Assembly (NCBI RefSeq): GCF_039542305.1
Contig: NZ_BAABHW010000004.1
Coordinates: forward strand, 124,001-188,000
Direction of reading: 5' to 3'
Source of the DNA: Roseibacterium beibuensis
Lineage (GTDB): Bacteria; Pseudomonadota; Alphaproteobacteria; Rhodobacterales; Rhodobacteraceae
DNA: 64,000 nucleotides
Below are positions 25,035 through 33,973 of this stretch, in pieces. Below the pieces are notes generated by a model, which was given only the letters and a program-made list of their open reading frames with translations, was not told where the DNA came from and searched no databases. Numbering within the stretch: position 1 is the stretch's first letter; each line of letters begins with the position of its first letter. Both the position numbers and the translations under genes were made by a program.

Positions 25035-25057
25035 TTATCACCGGGTCTGTGTGATAA
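25035..25057. promoter_or_regulatory. Candidate LysR operator between divergent catabolic operons
   Basis: TTATCAC-N9-GTGATAA is a perfect 7-bp inverted repeat containing the T-N11-A pattern of LysR sites. It lies in the 88-bp gap between the atoE ATG (24998) and the ATG at 25087. It shares TTATCACCG with the region before the LysR gene. Confidence 0.7.
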
Positions 25058-25086
25058 TCAAATACGAAATGTTGGGGAGAGTTGAG

Positions 25087-25959
25087 ATGTCTAAGGTCAT
25101 CATCGTCGGGGGCGGCACGATGGGGGCGTCAATTGCTCGACTGTTCGCATCGAAAAATTGGTCTGTTCAGCTGATTGAGCCGAATGCGGACCACGGCGCG
25201 AAGCTGCGGGAAAATCTCCGGGGCGTAGCGATCCTGCCTGACCTCAAAGAGGCATGCGACGCGGATGTTGCCGTGGAATGCGTTCCCGAAGAGGCGGCCT
25301 TGAAGCGCCGGGTCCTTCGGCAAATCGAAGACAAGGTTGCCCGGGACGCCCCCGTCTTGTCGAACACCTCGGGCCTGTCACTTTCGGACATATCGTCCGA
25401 GATGTCCGCCCCGATCCGCGCGGCGATCGCTCACTTCTTCAATCCCGGAGACGTGATTCCCGCGGTCGAGGTCGTCACTGCGCCGGAAGCCACGGAAGAC
25501 TTCACCGAAACGGTCATGAGCCTGCTGCGGTCTCTGGGCAAGAGGCCTGCGCGCCTGTCCCGGGAGGTTCCCGGATTTATCGCCAATCGCATCCAGCATG
25601 CCATCATGCGCGAATGCTTTCACCTCGTGGAAACCGGCGTGGCAGAGCCCGCCGATATCGATGAAATCGTCAGATGGTCGATCGGGGTCCGGATGGCGGC
25701 GTCGGGTCCGTTCCGGCAGCGCGACCTCAATGGCCTCGATACGCATCTGAAAATATCACGCTACCTCTACCCGGACTTGGCATCGGGCACTTCGCCGTCC
25801 CCGGTCCTCGTACGCTTGGTGGAGGAGGGTCGGCTGGGTAGGCGATCCGGACACGGCTTCTACGACTGGCCCGATGGCCAAGGTGAAAAGGCGGATGAAA
25901 ACGCGCTGCGTGCAGTGCTCGCGGCGGTCGAGGCCTATGCAGGGGAGAGCGAGACATGA
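25087..25959 (+). CDS. 3-hydroxyacyl-CoA / L-carnitine dehydrogenase-like NAD enzyme
   Basis: The protein has 290 residues. The Rossmann motif VIIVGGGTMGASIARLFAS starts at residue 4. The catalytic region AIAHFFNPGDVIPAVEVV and the C-terminal domain opening PGFIANRIQHAIMRECF match the 3HCDH family. Free-acid members such as L-carnitine dehydrogenase oxidise beta-hydroxy acids to beta-keto acids. The BKACE encoded downstream would accept such a product. GGGGAGAG precedes the ATG. Confidence 0.88.
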   Translation: MSKVIIVGGGTMGASIARLFASKNWSVQLIEPNADHGAKLRENLRGVAILPDLKEACDADVAVECVPEEAALKRRVLRQIEDKVARDAPVLSNTSGLSLSDISSEMSAPIRAAIAHFFNPGDVIPAVEVVTAPEATEDFTETVMSLLRSLGKRPARLSREVPGFIANRIQHAIMRECFHLVETGVAEPADIDEIVRWSIGVRMAASGPFRQRDLNGLDTHLKISRYLYPDLASGTSPSPVLVRLVEEGRLGRRSGHGFYDWPDGQGEKADENALRAVLAAVEAYAGESET

Positions 25960-26963
25960 AACGCTGGACACAAAGGCCGGAAGGCTCGAACTGGGGAGAT
26001 TTCGGCGAGGATGACGAACTTGGTCGCATGAACCTCGTCGGGCCGGAGCAGGTCCGGGCCGGCATTGCGACCGTGACGGAAGGGCAAACACTATGCCTCT
26101 CGCTGCCGCTCGATCTTCCCGGTGGCAATCTCCTCAATCCACGCAGATACCCGCCGAAGCTGGCGCCGACGGAGCTTGACGGCAGCCAATACGTGAACTT
26201 TCCGCTGGCCAACCTCGATCCCGACCTCCGCGATGTCATCAGCGATGACCGTGTGATCCTCTACACCCAGTATTCGACCCAGTGGGATTCCCTGGCGCAT
26301 GTGGGCGCGCTTTTCGACGCCGACGGAGATGGCACGCCCGAAAAGGTCTATTACAATGGTCATCGCGCCGAGACGGATGTCCAGGGACCCGGGCGTGAAG
26401 GCGAAGCTTCGAAGGCAAATCGTCTCGGCATCGAGACCCTGGCATCTCACGGCGTCCAGGGTCGGGCCGTTCTCGTCGACCTCGCGTCGGTTTTCGGGAT
26501 GGAGCGCACCCTAGTCGGATACGACAAACTGCAGAAGGCCCTCGAGACCACTGGCGTGCGCATCGAACGGGGCGACATGGTGGTTCTGCGAACGGGGTTC
26601 TCCGAGCGCGTCATGGAGATGAACGGAAAACCGGATGTCGACCAGCTCGACAAGACGGGCGCCGTGCTCGATGGCCATGATCCGAAGCTGCTCCAGTGGA
26701 TCACCGACAGCGGCATCGCCGCCCTCTGCGCCGACAACTACGCCGTCGAGAATCCTCACCCGCCGGCTGGGGCGACCTTGAAGCTCCCCTTGCATCACCA
26801 CTGCCTGTTCAAGCTTGGCCTCCCCCTCGCCGAGCTCTGGTATCTCAAGGATCTCGCGACATCTCTCGATGCCCTCGGGCGGCGCGAGTTCCTGCTTACG
26901 GCCCCGCCCCTTCGACTTCCCGGTGCACTGGGATCCCCCGTCACGCCCATCGCGACGCTCTGA
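25956..26963 (+). CDS. Cyclase-family (PF04199) metal-dependent hydrolase
   Basis: The protein has 335 residues. TQYSTQWDSLAHVGALFDAD corresponds to the metal-site region of the cyclase/kynurenine-formamidase-like family, and GRAVLVDLASVFG, MVVLRTGFS and CADNYAVENP are typical. The classical HxGTHxDxPxH motif is replaced by the WDSLAHVG form of the long subfamily. Members hydrolyse amides, isatin or lactone-like bonds. It overlaps the dehydrogenase gene by 4 bp. Confidence 0.85.
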   Translation: MKRWTQRPEGSNWGDFGEDDELGRMNLVGPEQVRAGIATVTEGQTLCLSLPLDLPGGNLLNPRRYPPKLAPTELDGSQYVNFPLANLDPDLRDVISDDRVILYTQYSTQWDSLAHVGALFDADGDGTPEKVYYNGHRAETDVQGPGREGEASKANRLGIETLASHGVQGRAVLVDLASVFGMERTLVGYDKLQKALETTGVRIERGDMVVLRTGFSERVMEMNGKPDVDQLDKTGAVLDGHDPKLLQWITDSGIAALCADNYAVENPHPPAGATLKLPLHHHCLFKLGLPLAELWYLKDLATSLDALGRREFLLTAPPLRLPGALGSPVTPIATL

Positions 26964-26974
26964 GGAGGCATTCC

Positions 26975-27814
26975 ATGCCCAGCAGCCAACCTGCAATCAT
27001 CTGCGTTGCCATCACCGGATCCCTGCCACGGAAAAGCGACAACCCTGCCGTCCCCGTTTCGATCGAGGAACAGGTCGAAAGCACACATGCCGCCTTCGAA
27101 GCGGGGGCCTCCATCTGTCACGCCCACGTCAGGAACTACGACGAGACCCCGTCGTCCGATCCGGATCTCTTCGCACGCCTCAAGGACGGATTGGAAAAAC
27201 ACTGTCCAGGCATGATTATCCAGTTCTCGACCGGCGGCCGGTCCGGTGCCGGTCGCGCCCGCGGCGGCATGCTACCGCTCGCGCCGGACATGGCATCCCT
27301 GTCCGTGGGTTCGAACAACTTTCCGACCCGCGTCTACGAAAACCCGCCGGATCTCGTGTCTTGGCTTGCCGGGGAAATGCGCAACTACGGCGTCAAACCG
27401 GAGATCGAAGCATTCGATCTCAGCCACATCCTGCAAGCCAAGGCGATGGTCGATCGCGGCGAACTGGTCTCGCCGCCCTACATCCAGTTCGTCATGGGCG
27501 TGAAGAACGCCATGCCTGCGGACCGGGACGTCTTCGACTACTACGTGCATACCGTGAAGCGCCTCTTCGGCGACATCCCGTGGTGCGCCGCGGGCATCGG
27601 ACGGCACCAGATCGAGCTTAATGCCTGGGCAGCCGAAGCGGGCGGCCATCTGCGCACCGGCCTCGAGGACAACATCCGTCTCGACCGGAACACTCTCGCG
27701 CCGTCAAACGCCGCCCTCGTCGCACGCGCCGTAGACATGTGCCACGCCCACGAGCGTCCGGTCGCCACTGCGATGCAGGCGCGCCAAATCCTCGGGCTCA
27801 AGGAGGCCGCATGA
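26975..27814 (+). CDS. Beta-keto acid cleavage enzyme (BKACE, DUF849)
   Basis: The protein has 279 residues from the ATG at 26975, which follows GAGGAGG at ideal spacing. ASICHAHVRN carries the His-x-His zinc ligands near residue 48. FSTGGRSGAGRARGG and PWCAAGIGRHQIELN are typical of the family. BKACE enzymes condense a beta-keto acid with acetyl-CoA and release acetoacetate and a new acyl-CoA. Known substrates include 3-oxoadipate and dehydrocarnitine. Its partners here are a beta-hydroxy-acid dehydrogenase-like protein and an enol-lactonase-like protein. Confidence 0.9.
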   Translation: MPSSQPAIICVAITGSLPRKSDNPAVPVSIEEQVESTHAAFEAGASICHAHVRNYDETPSSDPDLFARLKDGLEKHCPGMIIQFSTGGRSGAGRARGGMLPLAPDMASLSVGSNNFPTRVYENPPDLVSWLAGEMRNYGVKPEIEAFDLSHILQAKAMVDRGELVSPPYIQFVMGVKNAMPADRDVFDYYVHTVKRLFGDIPWCAAGIGRHQIELNAWAAEAGGHLRTGLEDNIRLDRNTLAPSNAALVARAVDMCHAHERPVATAMQARQILGLKEAA

Positions 27815-28587
27815 CCTTTCTGAACGTAAACGGCGCCGTCATCCATCACCGCATTCGACGCCGAGGCGATTTCGCCGTGGTCTTGCTCAACTCTCTCGGG
27901 ACAGATCTCCGCATCTGGGACGACGTGGTGTCCGAGCTTCCGGATGACTGGACGATCCTGCAGATGGACAACCGGGGTCACGGTCTATCGCAGGAGGCTG
28001 ACGCGTGCATGGATGTCTATGCGTCCGATGTTGCCGGCCTGATGGATCACTACGGTATCGGCCCGGCCCTTGTTTGCGGTGTCTCCATCGGTGGCATGAT
28101 CGCCCAGCGGCTCTTTCACATGCGGCCGGACCTCGTGCGATCTCTGCTTCTGTCAAACACCGCGGCGAAAATCGGTGATGCAGAGAGCTGGCAGGCCCGG
28201 CTCGACCTGCTGAACAAGGTCGGCCTCGACGCAATGGCCGACGGCGTTCTCGAAAGATGGTTCTCCGAGGGCTTCCGGTCAGGCCGCCCGGACGACACTC
28301 AGGGGTATCGTGCGATGCTGGCCCGAACTCCTGCCGAGGGATATGCCGCTGCTTGCCGGGCCATCCGGGATACCGATCTCCGGGACAAGTCGAACCGCAT
28401 CGATGTGCCCGTGATCTGTATCTCCGGGTCCGACGATCAGGCCACGCCCCCGGAGCTGGTCGCCGATTTCGCCAACACCCTCCCGCGGGCCACGCTTACC
28501 GAAATATCGGGCGCAGGACATCTGCCTTGCATCGAGACGCCTTCGGAGGTCGCTGCGGCCCTGATTGACCTTGCCGAGCGCACCTGA
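27811..28587 (+). CDS. Alpha/beta hydrolase, 3-oxoadipate enol-lactonase-like (PcaD)
   Basis: The protein has 258 residues. The nucleophile motif is CGVSIGGMIAQ, the acid lies near ISGSDDQATPP and the histidine in GAGHLPCIE. The start VNGAVIHHRIRR and NSLGTDLRIWDDVV are close to the PcaD pattern. PcaD opens 3-oxoadipate enol-lactone to 3-oxoadipate, a beta-keto acid that BKACE enzymes can cleave. The ATGA overlap with the BKACE gene supports consecutive steps. Confidence 0.87.
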   Translation: MTFLNVNGAVIHHRIRRRGDFAVVLLNSLGTDLRIWDDVVSELPDDWTILQMDNRGHGLSQEADACMDVYASDVAGLMDHYGIGPALVCGVSIGGMIAQRLFHMRPDLVRSLLLSNTAAKIGDAESWQARLDLLNKVGLDAMADGVLERWFSEGFRSGRPDDTQGYRAMLARTPAEGYAAACRAIRDTDLRDKSNRIDVPVICISGSDDQATPPELVADFANTLPRATLTEISGAGHLPCIETPSEVAAALIDLAERT

Positions 28588-28746
28588 CCTCACCAGATCA
28601 AAGGCGTGAGCGGGGCCGTCAGCGCCTTATATCTTGTTTCGGAACCGGGCGTCTTGCGCTGCGAGCCAGTTTCGGAGCAACGCCCCCTGCGATGCGAAAC
28701 GCTCGACATGCACGCCACTGGACCTGTCACCCTTCGGTGCCGCCCG

Positions 28747-29811
28747 TCAGCTGGCGGACCGCAAACCGCCCTGTTCCGATGCCGCAGTGGGGACCAACGC
28801 AAGCACGAGATCCTCCATCGACAGAAAGCCGACGGTCTCTCCCTTGCGCATCACCGCGAAGGTCAGGCTGACGTCGCCTTGGGCGCGGGCGATCACGCTT
28901 TCCAGCGTATCGTCCACGTCCACCGTGCCGGCGACCTGAGCGCCCGGGGCATCCCCCACCGGCCGCATGACGGTGCGGGCGCGCAGAACCCGCGCGCGAT
29001 TGATGTCCGAGATGAAATCCACGATGTACGGATCGTTGGGCTTGATCAGTATTTGCTGAGGCTCGCCCTGCTGGATGATCTCTCCGTCCTTGAGAATGAC
29101 GAGGTGATCGGCCAGCTTCAACGCCTCGTCCAGATCATGGGTAATGAAGACCACCGTCTTTCGCAGTTCTGCCTGAAGTTCCAGCAGCAGGTCCTGCATG
29201 TCCGTGCGGATCAGCGGATCCAGCGCCGAGAACGCCTCATCCATCAGCATGATGTCGGCATTCGAGGTCAGCGCACGGGCGATGCCGACGCGCTGCTGCA
29301 TGCCGCCTGAAAGCTGGTGCGGATACTGGCCGTCTTGCCCTTCCAGCCCAACGCGGTTCAGCCACTTGCGCGCCTCGGCCTCGTACTCGCGTCGCGCCAC
29401 ACCGCGCACGTCGAGCGGCGTCGCCGCGTTTTCCAGCACGGTGCGGTGCGGCAGCAAGGCGAATTTCTGGAACACCATGGACATGTTCTCGCGCCGGACC
29501 TGGCGCAGGCGCTCGGCGTCGTAGTCCATGACATTTTCGCCATTGACGATGATCTCGCCCGCGGTGGGCTCGATCAATCGGTTGATATGCCGGATCAGGG
29601 TCGATTTCCCCGACCCGGACAGGCCCATCACCACGGTGATGTGCCCGGCCCGCATGTCCACGTTGATGTCGCGCAGCCCCAGCACGTGTTGGTGGGTTTC
29701 GAGCAGTTCGGATTTGTGCATCCCGCCTTGCGCGATGGAAAGCACATCCTCGGGGCGGGCGCCGAAAATCTTGTAGAGGTTTCGGATCGAAATCTTGATA
29801 TCGTCGCTCAT
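28747..29811 (-). CDS. proV: Glycine betaine/proline ABC transporter, ATP-binding protein
   Basis: The protein has 354 residues from the ATG at 29811. It contains Walker A GLSGSGKST, signature QLSGGMQQRVGIARAL and Walker B IMLMDEAFSALD, with a C-terminal CBS-like region from about residue 275. The N-terminal LYKIFGARPEDVLSIAQGG is typical of ProV/OpuAA. It powers uptake of betaine-like osmolytes with ProW and ProX and is 7 bp downstream of proW. Confidence 0.93.
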   Translation of the reverse strand: MSDDIKISIRNLYKIFGARPEDVLSIAQGGMHKSELLETHQHVLGLRDINVDMRAGHITVVMGLSGSGKSTLIRHINRLIEPTAGEIIVNGENVMDYDAERLRQVRRENMSMVFQKFALLPHRTVLENAATPLDVRGVARREYEAEARKWLNRVGLEGQDGQYPHQLSGGMQQRVGIARALTSNADIMLMDEAFSALDPLIRTDMQDLLLELQAELRKTVVFITHDLDEALKLADHLVILKDGEIIQQGEPQQILIKPNDPYIVDFISDINRARVLRARTVMRPVGDAPGAQVAGTVDVDDTLESVIARAQGDVSLTFAVMRKGETVGFLSMEDLVLALVPTAASEQGGLRSAS

Positions 29812-29818
29812 GGTGCCC

Positions 29819-30850
29819 TCAGTTCGGTTGCGATGCGTTGACACGCGCGAGCGCTGCCTTGGTGGTGCGGTCCAGGATGACCGCCAGCAGCACGATGCCC
29901 AGCCCCGACATGAGGCCCACGCCCAGTTCGAGATTGCGGATGCCGCGCAGGACAAGCACCCCAAGCCCCGGCGCCGAAACCAGCGAGGCGATGACGACCA
30001 TGGCAAGGCTCATCATGATGGTCTGGTTCACGCCGGCCATGATGTTGGGCAGGGCAAGCGGGATCTGCACGTCGAACAGCTTCTGACGGTCGGTCATGCC
30101 GAAGGCATCCGCGGCCTCGATCACCTCGCGGTCGACCAGCCGGATGCCCAGGTTCGTCAGGCGGATCACCGGCACGATGGCGTAGAGGATGATGGCGATC
30201 CCGTAGAGTTTGGGCTCGGTCACCGAGAAGAGGAAGATCAGCGGGATCAGGTAGACGAAAGGCGGGAGCGTTTGCAGCATGTCCAGCACGGGGATCATGC
30301 CGTTCTGGAACCGGTCGCTGCGCGACATGCCGATGCCGATCGGCACCCCGAGCAGAACACAAAGTGACGCGCAGACAAAGATGATCGCCAGCGTCTGCAT
30401 TGTGTATTCGTAATAGTCGATGAACGCGAGGAACCCCAGGCACAGGGCGACGAACCCCGTCAGCTTGAGCGAGCGCGAGACGACCTGCACCACCAATAGG
30501 ATAACCGGGATCACGATCCACCAGGGCGATTCGGTAAACAGGTATTGCGCGGCTTCCAGGAACCAGCTGAGCGGTTGGGTCAGCGGGTCGAACACGAGGC
30601 TGAGCGAATCCTTGATGGCGAGAAACCCGTTTTCGAGGCCCAGCGTAAGTTCCCGCGATTGGGGAAAGGACGGACAGGCGTCGTTGAATGCATCCATCGA
30701 CGGAAAGGGGAGATCCCAGATCGAGCTATCGGCCTGCTGGCCGGAACTCTGGTTGATAAGGTCGGCCATGGACATCGGGGCCGTGCCCCCGTCGGTGCCG
30801 CACCAGTCCCGCAAGCCAAGCCCGTCGAAAAGCCAGTCGTATGTCGCCAT
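29819..30850 (-). CDS. proW: Glycine betaine/proline ABC transporter, permease
   Basis: The protein has 343 residues. A soluble N-terminal part of about 95 residues (with DLPFPSMDAFNDACPSFPQS) comes before five or more membrane helices. The permease loop EAADAFGMTDRQKLFDVQIP is the EAA motif contacting ProV. This long N-terminal form is typical of proteobacterial ProW. It lies between proX (86 bp gap) and proV. Confidence 0.93.
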   Translation of the reverse strand: MATYDWLFDGLGLRDWCGTDGGTAPMSMADLINQSSGQQADSSIWDLPFPSMDAFNDACPSFPQSRELTLGLENGFLAIKDSLSLVFDPLTQPLSWFLEAAQYLFTESPWWIVIPVILLVVQVVSRSLKLTGFVALCLGFLAFIDYYEYTMQTLAIIFVCASLCVLLGVPIGIGMSRSDRFQNGMIPVLDMLQTLPPFVYLIPLIFLFSVTEPKLYGIAIILYAIVPVIRLTNLGIRLVDREVIEAADAFGMTDRQKLFDVQIPLALPNIMAGVNQTIMMSLAMVVIASLVSAPGLGVLVLRGIRNLELGVGLMSGLGIVLLAVILDRTTKAALARVNASQPN

Positions 30851-30936
30851 CTTGTCGTAATCTCCGTCACATGCCGCCGCCGGGCCAAGCCCGGAAAAGC
30901 GGGCGGCGGCGCCGGGCCGCCGCCCATGGGGTCCGT

Positions 30937-31902
30937 TTACTGAAGCAGCGCCGAGAGGTTCTCGCGGGCTTCGTCGTTCAGCCAGCCCGACCAGGCGTCC
31001 GGGAAGTTCGTCAGGAAGTAGACCGCGCCTTCTTCGGAGGAGGCGTTGTTCTCGTCGATCCAGGCCACGATCTGGCTCATGGTGTCGACCTCGAAGGTCA
31101 TGTTCGACAAGAATTCGGCGACCTCGGGCTCACGCTCGGCGAAATCGGTGGTCACGGTGGTCAGAACCGGGGCGGCCGGAAAATCCGACGGCTGCGGGTT
31201 GGGATTGTCGGGGTTCTGATTGGCGAGATGTGCTTCTTCGTTATAGTCGCCCAGGTCGATGCGCACCATGTCGTACGTACCCAGCAGCGCCGTCGGGGCC
31301 CAGTAGTAGCCGAACCACGGCTCCTCGTTTTCGTAGGCCGAGGCCATCGAGGTCGCCAAGGTTTCGCCGGACCCGTGGTTGAACACTTCGAAACCGGCTT
31401 CTTCGACGCCGAAGGCCGGGATCAGGTTGTCATTCGCGATCCGGCAGCCCCAGCCCTCGGGGCAGTTGTGGAACATCCCGCCAACAAGGTCGGGATTGCC
31501 CAGGACACCCTCGATGGTGGCCAGTTCGGGATGCGCGTCAACCAGGTAGGACGGCACCCACCAGCCCTCGACGCCGCCGGGCTCAAGCACGGCACCGAGG
31601 CGCTGGACGCGGCCTTCTTCCTCAAGGCGGGTATACACCTCGCCGGTGGAGTTCAGCCACAGTTCAGTGACGATGTCGGGCTCGTTATTCTCGGCCAGCG
31701 AAGTGACCGCCGGCGTGGTGTCGGACGGCACGACCGACACGTCACAGCCGTATCCCTGTTCCATGATGAAGGTCGCAACATTGGTCACGACCGAGGCCGA
31801 GGCCCAGTTCATCTCGGTGATGGAAACCTCGCCACAGCTGCCTTGTGCAAATGCTGGCGCCGCCAGAAGTCCAAACAGGGCAGTACACATCGTTCTCTTC
31901 AT
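30937..31902 (-). CDS. proX: Glycine betaine/proline ABC transporter, periplasmic binding protein
   Basis: The protein has 321 residues with a signal peptide (MKRTMCTALFGLLAAPAFAQ). The mature part begins with CGEVSITEMNWASASVVTNV and contains PDIVTELWLNSTGEV, NHGSGETLATSMASAYENEE and PWFGYYWAPTALLGTYDM, with many aromatic residues of the kind that box quaternary ammonium groups. The OpuAC-type domain spans nearly the whole protein. It is first gene of the proXWV operon. A TGTCGC direct repeat lies about 220 bp upstream. Confidence 0.92.
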   Translation of the reverse strand: MKRTMCTALFGLLAAPAFAQGSCGEVSITEMNWASASVVTNVATFIMEQGYGCDVSVVPSDTTPAVTSLAENNEPDIVTELWLNSTGEVYTRLEEEGRVQRLGAVLEPGGVEGWWVPSYLVDAHPELATIEGVLGNPDLVGGMFHNCPEGWGCRIANDNLIPAFGVEEAGFEVFNHGSGETLATSMASAYENEEPWFGYYWAPTALLGTYDMVRIDLGDYNEEAHLANQNPDNPNPQPSDFPAAPVLTTVTTDFAEREPEVAEFLSNMTFEVDTMSQIVAWIDENNASSEEGAVYFLTNFPDAWSGWLNDEARENLSALLQ

Positions 31903-32123
31903 CAGAGAGCTCCCGCAAGAATTGCAATTACGCGTGGAACACCGATCGCCTGCGCCACGCTCTCGCGCAGGGCAGATGTCGACCAGATACGACGCTTCGC
32001 GCGTCGTGCAGACCGGACCCCGTGAGGATTAACGGTGCACCGAAGGTCGATGCACAGCACCCCGTCCAGCCTGCTGCTCACGAAGCCTTAGCTATCAAAC
32101 CAATCGGTGAAGGCAATGCCAAA

Positions 32124-32151
32124 TGTCGCTTTCAGGCCATGATGTCGCTTT
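32124..32151. promoter_or_regulatory. Direct repeat TGTCGCTTT, AraC/GbdR-like site upstream of proX
   Basis: TGTCGCTTT occurs at 32124-32132 and 32143-32151, 19 bp apart. Tandem TGTCGC half-sites are used by AraC/GlxA-type activators such as ArgR and GbdR of Pseudomonas, the latter responding to glycine betaine. No such regulator gene is in the window. Confidence 0.45.
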
Positions 32152-32629
32152 TGGGCATTTCTGAGCCGGTTGAGAGCAGAAGCCGCAGCCCATATGATCC
32201 AGATTTTAAATCATTTTCTTTGTATGATCTTGCCTCGCATGAGAGACAAACCTTCGCGCTCCAAAGTCACCGTGATCTCCTCCCCGCCGGATACGCGGTT
32301 GAGAGGCGTGCAGCGAGCCTCGTGTCGCGCTTAGGACGGCATCCCACCACCCCAGCCAGTCCTCGCGCCAACTTGTTGGTTTTTCCGCGCGCGAAGCCTT
32401 GGGGAAACGCCTGACAATGCCCCCGTGCGCGCCGTCAAGCGGATGATCGGCCCGGTGTGCAGATCGACCGCGGGGAATTTCGCCTTGCTGCCCGGCGCCA
32501 CACGCGAGGCCACGCGCGAAATGGCCCGGGAAATCGACCGGGCCGTTACGGCCGTCGCCGCGCGGCACGAGGAACAACTGGGCGTCAATCCGGTCGTTCA
32601 CACCCTGACCCAGGTCGGCGGCACGGGCG

Positions 32630-32925
32630 GCGGCTTGGGCAAAATTGGCGAAGTCGCGGGGCGTGCAGCCAAGCGCAGGCATCACGCCGCCCGTGGTATG
32701 GGCATTGCGACCGTCCAGCGTTTCGCGCGCGATGGCGGTGAAGACATCGGCGACGACGGGGCCGCCGGCCTGCGCAACGTTTGCGTGAAACTCCTCGAAG
32801 CTGATCGGGATGTGCCGGATCTCGCGGCCGGTGGCCTGGGAAAGCTCTGCCGCCATTTCCGCGAAGGGCATCGGTCGCGGGCCGGCCACCTCCGTCGCCA
32901 ATGCGTCCGTCAGCCGTGGGGCATC
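32630..32925 (-). pseudogene. NmrA-like NAD(P)-binding protein, C-terminal fragment
   Basis: The minus strand reads GPRPMPFAEMAAELSQATGR, then IRHIPISFEEFHANVAQAGG and ETLDGRNAHTTGGVMPALG. This matches the C-terminal third of NmrA-family atypical SDRs. No Rossmann N-terminus is found upstream in any frame, and the downstream frame loses similarity, so the gene is truncated. Confidence 0.65.
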
Positions 32926-33133
32926 ACCTCGGCATCGACCTTTACGCCCGCGGCCGCGACCATCTTGCGCGCACAGAGCGACGTCACATACCCAATGGAC
33001 CGCTTCCTGCGATGCGCGGGGGTGGCCGCCAAGCGTGCGGTGGGGGCGGCCCTCCCGTTTGCCGGGTCCAGCTTACGCCTTTGGACCGTCTGCAGGACAA
33101 AACCGCAAGGCAGACAATGTCCACCCGTCCCGA

Positions 33134-33973
33134 TCAGACGCGCCGCAAGGGCACATCGCGGCCCGTCTTCAGCGCGGGGATTTGCGCGCGGGCGGCTTGA
33201 ACCCGCGACAGGTCAAGATCCAGCACCGCAAGACCCGGCGCATCCCGACCCAGATCGGCCAGCACCTTGCCCCACGGATCGACGGCCAGCGCGTGACCCC
33301 ATGTTTCGCGCCCATCGGCATGGTGGCCGGCCTGCGCCGCCGCCAGCACGAAGGCCCCGGTCTCGATCGCGCGGGCGCGCAACAGGACCTCCCAATGGGC
33401 CTGCCCCGTCGGCACCGTAAAGGCCGAGGGGATGAAGATGATCGTCGCGCCCTCCTGCCCGTAGCGGCGGTAGAAATAGGGAAAGCGCAGGTCATAGCAG
33501 ATCGACAGGCCCCACGGCCCCCAGGGCGTGTCCAGCATCACCGCCGCCTCGCCCGGGGCGAAGCGTTTCGACTCGCCGATGGGCGCTTGCCCCTCGATCG
33601 CCACGTCGAAGAGATGCACCTTGTCGTAATCCGCCCGGATCGCGCCGGTCGCATCGATCACCGCGGAATGGTTCAGGAACCGCCCGTCCGGCCCCAGAAC
33701 GGGGGTCGAGCCCGCGTGGATCCAGATGCCATGCGCGGCGGCAAGGTCACGGCAGGCCAGCAGGAACGGGTCATCCTCGGCGGCGACCACCTGTTTGCGC
33801 GCCACCTCGGCATTGCGGTTCATCAGCCCCGCAACTTCCGGCAGGCACAAAAGCTCCGCCCCCTCGCCCGCCGCCCGCGCGGCGAGGTCGGCCACCGTCG
33901 CGATGTTCTCGGCATGGGTATCGGCCGAACACATCTGCGCCAGCGCAACGCGCAGGGTGGCGCGCTCAGCCAC
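33134..33973 (-). CDS. Carbon-nitrogen hydrolase (nitrilase superfamily, Nit type)
   Basis: The protein has 279 residues from a GTG that overlaps the glpK stop by 8 bp; no better ATG exists because the family similarity begins at once (RVALAQMCSADTHAENI). The catalytic triad is Glu46 (CLPEVAG), Lys118 (DYDKVHLFD) and Cys159 (LSICYDLRFP). PYFYRRYGQEGATIIFIPSA is typical of the Nit1/omega-amidase branch, which repairs deaminated glutathione or hydrolyses omega-amides. Its coupling to glpK may be only transcriptional. Confidence 0.88.
   Translation of the reverse strand: MAERATLRVALAQMCSADTHAENIATVADLAARAAGEGAELLCLPEVAGLMNRNAEVARKQVVAAEDDPFLLACRDLAAAHGIWIHAGSTPVLGPDGRFLNHSAVIDATGAIRADYDKVHLFDVAIEGQAPIGESKRFAPGEAAVMLDTPWGPWGLSICYDLRFPYFYRRYGQEGATIIFIPSAFTVPTGQAHWEVLLRARAIETGAFVLAAAQAGHHADGRETWGHALAVDPWGKVLADLGRDAPGLAVLDLDLSRVQAARAQIPALKTGRDVPLRRV

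Larger units (their letters stand above)
31903..33133. other. Gene-poor stretch upstream of proX
   Basis: These 1.2 kb hold the probable proX control region (to about 32230, with an AT-rich patch at 32190-32225), a broken NmrA-like gene and non-coding or unassignable sequence. Open frames on the plus strand from 32425 look like GC-driven shadows. Confidence 0.6.

Noticed and set aside
25087..27814. Carnitine degradation as the function of the dehydrogenase-BKACE pair
   Set aside because: The pair alone fits carnitine use, and a betaine-type transporter is nearby. But the CatC-like, YciI, SDR, cyclase and enol-lactonase genes in the same regulon do not belong to that route, so I do not assign it.
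32425..33420. Plus-strand open frame over the NmrA relic and nitrilase end
   Set aside because: It overlaps the catalytic nitrilase gene in antisense and shows no motif.
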